A DNA stretch of 9,893 bases from Lachnospiraceae bacterium (GTDB lineage: Bacteria > Bacillota > Clostridia > Lachnospirales > Lachnospiraceae). Location: contig JAFVEU010000218.1 of assembly GCA_017475845.1 (NCBI GenBank), forward strand, positions 1 to 9,893, written 5' to 3'. The notes under the pieces were generated by a model. That model was not told where the DNA came from. It searched no databases and was given only the letters and a program-made list of their open reading frames with translations. The position numbers were made by a program, and so were the translations under genes. Positions 6,189 to 9,893 of this stretch are shown piece by piece; the first letter of the stretch is position 1, and each line of letters starts with the position of its first letter.

Positions 6189-7919
6189 TCATTCCACCGA
6201 AAGTATGTAATAATAGACCGGCTGTCCTCCGTACTGTGTTTCCACAGCAACCTCCGGAAAGCTGCTCTCTATCTCCTTTTTAAGTCTCTCTGCCTGTTCC
6301 CCGTTGATCCCCTCGCCGTAATAAAGGGTTATCAGCTCGGAATCCGCATCCACCATTGCTTTCATCATATCCTTCACGGTCTGGTCCACAGACTGGGAAA
6401 CCGCCAGTATGGAACTGTCTCCTATGCCCATGATGTCGCCGTTCCTGATCTCGTGGCCGTCGATCACCGTATCCCTTACGGCATAGGTGACCTCTCCGGT
6501 CTTTATGCTGCTTAGGGAATCCGTCATCTCTCTTCTGTTGGTCTCGGCATCATGATCGGGGATATAGTTTATAAGAGCCGTGATACCCTGGGGCACGGTC
6601 TTTGCGGGAATGACATATACATTCTTTCCCTCGGCTATGGATGCGGCCTGATTGGCTGCAAGTATGATATTCTTATTGTTGGGGAGGATAAATACAGTCT
6701 CCGCATTTATCTTATTAACTGCCTTCAGGATATCGTCCGTGGAGGGATTCATGGTCTGTCCCCCCTCTATCACAACATCGGCTCCAAGTCCCTTAAACAC
6801 CTCGCTCAATCCGTCTCCGGCAGATACAGTCACAAAGCCGAAGGGCTTCTTTATCTTGTCCGTTCCCGGCCTGTCTTCGGTCTCTTCTTTAAGGGAAGCC
6901 TCCTCCGAAACTCCGCCTATTTCTGTATAACTACCGTTATCTTCCATGTGGAAGAGCCTTTCCTCATGCTCTTCACGCATATTATCCACCTTCATGGCGG
7001 TAAGCTGTCCGAATTTCAGGCCCTCTTCAAAGGCTTTTCCGGGATGGTTCGTGTGCACGTGGATCTTCACGATGTCATCCATTGCCACACAGACTATGGA
7101 ATCTCCGATGGACTGGAGAAAGGCCTTCAGATCTGCTTCATTCTGGGCATTGAACACCCTCTCAAGCTTAATTATGAATTCGGTACAGTATCCGAACTTG
7201 ATGTCCGCAGTGGAAATATCATCTCTGGAAGCACCTCTTGCAGCACCTGAAGCTCCGCTGACCCCGGCATCGGAAAAGTCGAACTCCGTCCGCCTTCCTT
7301 CAAGGACATCCAAGATCCCGTGAAGCACCTCGATAAGACCCTGTCCTCCGGAATCCACCACTCCGGCTTCCTTTAATACCGACAGCAGCTCCGGTGTCTC
7401 GGAAAGTACCTTTTCACCGTGTGCGGTAACGGCACCGACAAAGCTCTCCACTGTGAACTCCTCACCGCTCTCCGCCAGCTCTGCCGCCTTATCGGAAATA
7501 CCTCTTGCCACAGTGAGTATGGTTCCCTCCTTGGGCTTCATAACAGCCTTATAAGCTGTCTCTGTGGCTTTTTCAAGGGCTGCGCTGATAACAGGCACGG
7601 TGACTTCTTCATATTCGCTTATCACCCTGGTAAAGCCTCTTAAGAGCTGGGATAAAATAACACCCGAATTTCCTCTTGCCCCCTTCAGGGACCCGGTGGC
7701 TATGGCTTTGCAGACCGTGCGCATATCCGCGCTTTCGGGCAGTGCCATTACATCCTTCACAGCAGACATGACCGTCATGGTCATGTTCGTGCCCGTATCC
7801 CCGTCAGGTACAGGGAATACATTGAGTTCGTTAATTATCTCTTTTTTTGAACTGAGGTTATATGCTCCACCGAGAAACAGTTTCCTTGCCGTGGAAGCAT
7901 CTATTCTTTCTATAGCCAA
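6189..7919 (-). CDS. fakA: Fatty acid kinase catalytic subunit FakA (DAK/YloV family)
   Basis: Phosphorylates fatty acids held by a FakB (DegV-family) partner to acyl-phosphate, feeding exogenous fatty acids into phospholipid synthesis; cytosolic. The N-terminal DhaL kinase domain shows NVFPVPDGDTGTNM with the Mg-binding Asp39 and Asp41, then GARGNSGVILSQLLRG (80-95) and VVDSGGQGLIEVLHGI (187-202). A Gly/Ala/Ser-rich linker (about 219-232) leads to the middle domain. A charged linker precedes a C-terminal DegV-like domain starting near KPFGFVTVSAGDG. I choose the TTG at 7919: GAGG lies eight bases upstream and the protein then begins MAIERID, matching the N-terminal length of known FakA/YloV proteins. 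Another in-frame TTG at 7943 would overlap yloU and has a poorly spaced AAAGG. No fakB lies in this window. About 576 residues, slightly longer than the usual ~550 because of the linkers. Confidence 0.92.
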   Translation of the reverse strand: MAIERIDASTARKLFLGGAYNLSSKKEIINELNVFPVPDGDTGTNMTMTVMSAVKDVMALPESADMRTVCKAIATGSLKGARGNSGVILSQLLRGFTRVISEYEEVTVPVISAALEKATETAYKAVMKPKEGTILTVARGISDKAAELAESGEEFTVESFVGAVTAHGEKVLSETPELLSVLKEAGVVDSGGQGLIEVLHGILDVLEGRRTEFDFSDAGVSGASGAARGASRDDISTADIKFGYCTEFIIKLERVFNAQNEADLKAFLQSIGDSIVCVAMDDIVKIHVHTNHPGKAFEEGLKFGQLTAMKVDNMREEHEERLFHMEDNGSYTEIGGVSEEASLKEETEDRPGTDKIKKPFGFVTVSAGDGLSEVFKGLGADVVIEGGQTMNPSTDDILKAVNKINAETVFILPNNKNIILAANQAASIAEGKNVYVIPAKTVPQGITALINYIPDHDAETNRREMTDSLSSIKTGEVTYAVRDTVIDGHEIRNGDIMGIGDSSILAVSQSVDQTVKDMMKAMVDADSELITLYYGEGINGEQAERLKKEIESSFPEVAVETQYGGQPVYYYILSVE

Positions 7920-7935
7920 AACTGTATCCTCACTT

Positions 7936-8292
7936 TTAATCAATGACCTTTACGCCATCAACATAGATATTGATCTTTCCTACTTCAAACCCGGTATATC
8001 TCTCAAGGTCATATCTTACGGCATCCACAAGGTTTTCCGCCACCGTTCTGATGCTGACCCCGTATGCGACTATGATGTGGAAATCCACAGCCAGCTTTCC
8101 GTCCACAAACTTTACGCTGATGCCTCTGGAAAGGTTTTCCTGTTTCAGGAGCTTTACCAGCCCGTCCTTCATTGAAACAGCAGCCATTCCGACTATCCCG
8201 AAGCATTCCGTGGCTTTATTTCCGGCGTACTGCGCTATGGCTTCATTATCTATACTGATATTGCCGAGCTCGGTATTAAATCGTCTCTTCAT
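7936..8292 (-). CDS. yloU: Asp23/Gls24 family protein YloU
   Basis: A 118-residue protein of the Asp23 (alkaline shock protein, formerly DUF322) family. Recognisable parts are GNISIDNEAIAQYAGNKATECFGIVGM near the N-terminus, the basic KLLKQENLSRGISVKF, and VDFHIIVAYGVSIRTVAENL in the middle, ending in VGKINIYVDGVKV. Asp23 itself lies at the membrane in staphylococci and is linked to envelope stress; YloU has no firm biochemical role. ATG at 8292 follows AAGGAAGG by five bases. It is first in the operon and nearly adjacent to fakA, a pairing conserved across Firmicutes that suggests a link to fatty acid or envelope homeostasis (inference). There is no signal peptide or membrane segment. Confidence 0.93.
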   Translation of the reverse strand: MKRRFNTELGNISIDNEAIAQYAGNKATECFGIVGMAAVSMKDGLVKLLKQENLSRGISVKFVDGKLAVDFHIIVAYGVSIRTVAENLVDAVRYDLERYTGFEVGKINIYVDGVKVID

Positions 8293-8366
8293 AACAGCCT
8301 TCCTTTCGATAGTATTAGCTGGTCTGATACGGGTCTCTCTGTACTGTTCACTTCCGTAACCAAATC

Positions 8367-8372
8367 ATTATA
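8367..8372 (-). promoter_or_regulatory. Second, weaker -10 box upstream of yloU
   Basis: A perfect TATAAT on the minus strand about 75 bases before the yloU start. No good -35 box is found at 16-18 bases; the expected position falls in the centre of the inverted repeat at 8378-8406. It may be an activator-dependent promoter or a chance match. Confidence 0.35.
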
Positions 8373-8377
8373 CGAAT

Positions 8378-8406
8378 CTATTCAGAACCCTTCGGATTCA
8401 GAATAG
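8378..8406. promoter_or_regulatory. Imperfect inverted repeat in the yloU promoter region, possible operator
   Basis: CTATTCAGAACCC (8378-8390) and GGATTCAGAATAG (8394-8406) pair at 11 of 13 positions around TTC. Each half also contains TTCAGAA in the same orientation. The element lies just downstream of the stronger -10 box and just upstream of the weaker one, so a protein bound here could affect both. No regulator gene is nearby. It could instead act as a hairpin in the 5' leader. Confidence 0.4.
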
Positions 8407-8412
8407 ATACCA

Positions 8413-8441
8413 TTATACTTCTTTTTCAGTCATAATGCAAA
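8413..8441 (-). promoter_or_regulatory. Probable main promoter of the yloU-fakA-recG operon
   Basis: On the minus strand TTGCAT (8441-8436) is followed after 17 bases by a perfect TATAAT (8418-8413). The -35 box shares its first Ts with the T-run of the rpmB terminator, so one unit ends where the next begins. Transcription would start near 8406 and give a leader of about 110 bases before yloU. Confidence 0.55.
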
Positions 8442-8476
8442 ACAAAGGGACACAGGTAAAACCCACGTCCCTTTGG
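8440..8476 (-). terminator. Rho-independent terminator of rpmB
   Basis: On the minus strand CAAAGGGAC pairs with GTCCCTTTG (8476-8468 with 8452-8444), a perfect 9-bp stem that can be extended inside by GGGT with ACCT. TTTT (8443-8440) follows. It lies about 30 bases after the rpmB stop codon and separates rpmB from the yloU operon. Confidence 0.8.
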
Positions 8477-8507
8477 TTTCTTTAAGATAATTATGGAAGT
8501 ATGAATG

Positions 8508-8693
8508 TCATGCCCTTTCAACTGCGCCGGAACGCAGGCAACGGCTGCAGACATAAAGCCTCTTGGCAGCTCCGTTCACCTTACATTTCACATGTCTGAT
8601 GTTGGACTTCCAGATATGGTTAGACCTTCTATGGGAATGGCTAACTTTATTGCCAAAATGAACATTCTTTCCGCAAACTGCACACTGTGCCAT
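8508..8693 (-). CDS. rpmB: 50S ribosomal protein L28 (zinc-binding form)
   Basis: A 61-residue basic protein with the L28 pattern: MAQCAVCGK at the start, then GNKVSHSHRRSNHIWKSNIR and VNGAAKRLYVCSRCLRSG. Cys4, Cys7, Cys49 and Cys52 form two CxxC pairs, the C+ version that holds a zinc ion; many bacteria also carry a cysteine-free paralogue used under zinc limitation. The start is the ATG at 8693, seven bases after a perfect AGGAGG. An upstream GTG at 8699 lies too close to that site. It is transcribed alone, from the promoter at 8773-8801 to the terminator at 8440-8476, as is common for rpmB next to yloU in Firmicutes. Confidence 0.97.
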   Translation of the reverse strand: MAQCAVCGKNVHFGNKVSHSHRRSNHIWKSNIRHVKCKVNGAAKRLYVCSRCLRSGAVERA

Positions 8694-8772
8694 GATCACA
8701 CCTCCTTAAAACCAGAATACCGCTGAATCCTTAAAACGCATAAAACAAGCCCCTCAAGTCAGCAACGTGCAT

Positions 8773-8801
8773 ATCATATCAGAATAAAAGAGATAATGCA
8801 A
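8773..8801 (-). promoter_or_regulatory. Promoter of rpmB
   Basis: On the minus strand TTGCAT (8801-8796), a 17-base spacer, and TATGAT (8778-8773). Transcription would start near 8766, giving a leader of about 70 bases before the L28 start codon. The -35 box begins ten bases after the stop codon of the upstream gene, and no terminator hairpin for that gene is visible between. Confidence 0.65.
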
Positions 8802-8810
8802 GAGGAAAAT

Positions 8811-9893
8811 TTAATTCAGAACACCCGGTATTTTATCCATGCTGATGCTTCCGGACAGGGAATTGGATTCAACTTTGAAATACCGGTCATTACTGTAATA
8901 TGCTACCAGCTGTTTGTCCCCCTGGTCCTTCTTTCCATGCACTGCCTTAACCGTTTTCCCGTTGACATTGAATTTTACGGTTACAGAGGTGTCCAGAATA
9001 TCATAATCTTCCACTGTATACTGATAATCCCCGTCTCCCATGTTTCCGGTCAGCCGGTAAGCATAAATGCCGAGTTCCAGGGGATTCTCATAATTATCAT
9101 GGTGTTTTTTTGTGGCTTTCTTTATTGCTTTCAGCAGTTTCTTATCGGACATGATCTCCGCCTTGGAAAGGCCTGAATTCCCGCTTAACGTGACTGCTCC
9201 GGATGGGTCAAAGCCGGCCCTTTCCATGCCTTTTATCTGAAGAAAGTATTCATACCAGACCCCTCCGTCATGATGCTTTAATTTTACTATCTTTCCGTCT
9301 GTTGCCACATATCTGATCCCGTTACGGGAAATCTCGATGTCCCCCAGCTCTTTCCTGAAATTCTTTTTATCTGTCCCGTACAGAACATATGCGCTTACCA
9401 TTGCGTTATAAGTTATACAGACATCATTAGGAAGATGGTGATATGTGGTAATCCTCCCGGTGGGTTCGTTTTTGCTTATTGAATCCTGGATCGGGCAAAT
9501 GTAATCCAGTTTGTATTCAGTCAGGTTATCGCCTGTATCTGAAACCTTGCAGATTATATGTCCATATTCAGTATTGACCTTTATTCCCTCATCCCCTGAA
9601 CTGTTATCTGAAATGCTGATATAATGCTCCGGCTCACCGCTCACGGTTCCTTTTACGAACAGCCTGGAAGAAGCTTTTCCGTCGGTGTATACCTGTATCT
9701 CCGCACTGCTGCCCTTGTATGAAAAGAAATTAAGGTTAACAGGCGGAGCCTCAGATCGTGTCTTCCGACAGGGATCCCCCAACCCAGAGGTCGTCATTCC
9801 TATTCCTTGTATAATTATAATACGAACCGAAATCAACCATCCATCCATTAAGGTATGCAGGTTCATCATCATACCAGGAATTCATGCCGGCAA
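8811..9893 (-). CDS. Unrecognised protein gene, 5' end outside window, frameshifted
   Basis: The main reading frame runs from about 9752 to the TAA at 8811 (about 313 residues). I do not recognise a family. It is rich in Asp, Gly, Ser, Lys and Tyr, and looks beta-rich, with segments such as FFSYKGSSAEIQVYTDGK and VTVKFNVNGKTVKAVHGKK that suggest an extracellular or surface protein. No membrane segment or sorting motif is visible in this part, and there are four or five scattered cysteines. The frame is formally open to an ATG at 9872, but residues there (IIIIQGIG, DPCRKTRS) are not protein-like. The neighbouring frame from 9754 to the window edge is protein-like instead, so the true gene very likely continues upstream through a frameshift. 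The stop lies just before the rpmB promoter. Confidence 0.6.
9751..9893 (-). pseudogene. 5'-ward fragment of the frameshifted gene, cut by the window edge
   Basis: From the window edge the minus strand reads in another frame: a Gly, then MNSWYDDEPAYLNGW, later YYNYTRNRNDDLW and VGGSLSEDTI, then TGA (9753-9751). Skipping one base at 9753 joins ...SEDTI directly to EAPPVNLNFFSYKG in the main frame. The composition (Tyr, Asp, Asn, Trp) matches the downstream part. The joined protein may be intact in relatives, and the break may be a sequencing error or a real inactivating mutation. The alternative, a separate short gene ending here, is less likely. Confidence 0.55.

Noticed and set aside
7564..8175. 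A 203-codon plus-strand open frame over fakA and yloU
   Set aside because: It is the mirror of two clearly recognised genes and has no family features.
9751..9756. Programmed +1 frameshift like the prfB site
   Set aside because: AUC followed by UGA is not a known slippery pair, no upstream Shine-Dalgarno-like stimulator at the proper distance was seen, and the gene is not release factor 2.

Overview
The window looks like chromosomal DNA of a low-to-mid-GC Firmicute, most likely a clostridium of the Lachnospiraceae type. The evidence is the order rpmB – yloU (Asp23 family) – fakA/yloV (DegV-binding fatty acid kinase) – recG, the strong AGGAGG ribosome binding sites, the TATAAT-type promoters and a zinc-binding (C+) form of ribosomal protein L28. 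The family placement is inferred from gene content and has not been checked by search. All recognised protein genes lie on the minus strand, so they read from high to low coordinates.

Right edge (8811-9893): the 3' part of an unrecognised gene that enters from outside the window. Its frame breaks at about 9753: two protein-like reading frames join at a TGA, which means a one-base indel or a decayed gene. Then rpmB (8508-8693) sits alone as a single-gene unit with its own promoter (8773-8801) and a rho-independent terminator (8440-8476).

Centre (646-8292): a probable five-gene operon, yloU – fakA – recG – DUF6311-like membrane protein – three-domain Xaa-Pro aminopeptidase, with gaps of -26 to about 73 bases. 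One or two promoters lie at 8367-8441, with an imperfect inverted repeat between their -10 boxes. A hairpin touching the pepP stop codon (616-645) probably ends the operon. The genes do not form one pathway. yloU and fakA concern the envelope and fatty-acid activation, recG recombination and fork repair, the DUF6311 protein probably the cell surface, and pepP intracellular peptide turnover.

Left end (1-645): no convincing protein gene. On the plus strand there is an extended -10 promoter, a folded RNA of about 210-245 nt that I interpret as a candidate 6S RNA, and a 13-bp terminator hairpin. After it comes a dense run of hairpins with two copies of a ~58-base direct repeat (368-425 and 521-577) and a 15-bp palindrome (435-468). 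This structured, repeated intergenic block is the least explained part of the window. I found no CRISPR array, insertion sequence, tRNA or rRNA.
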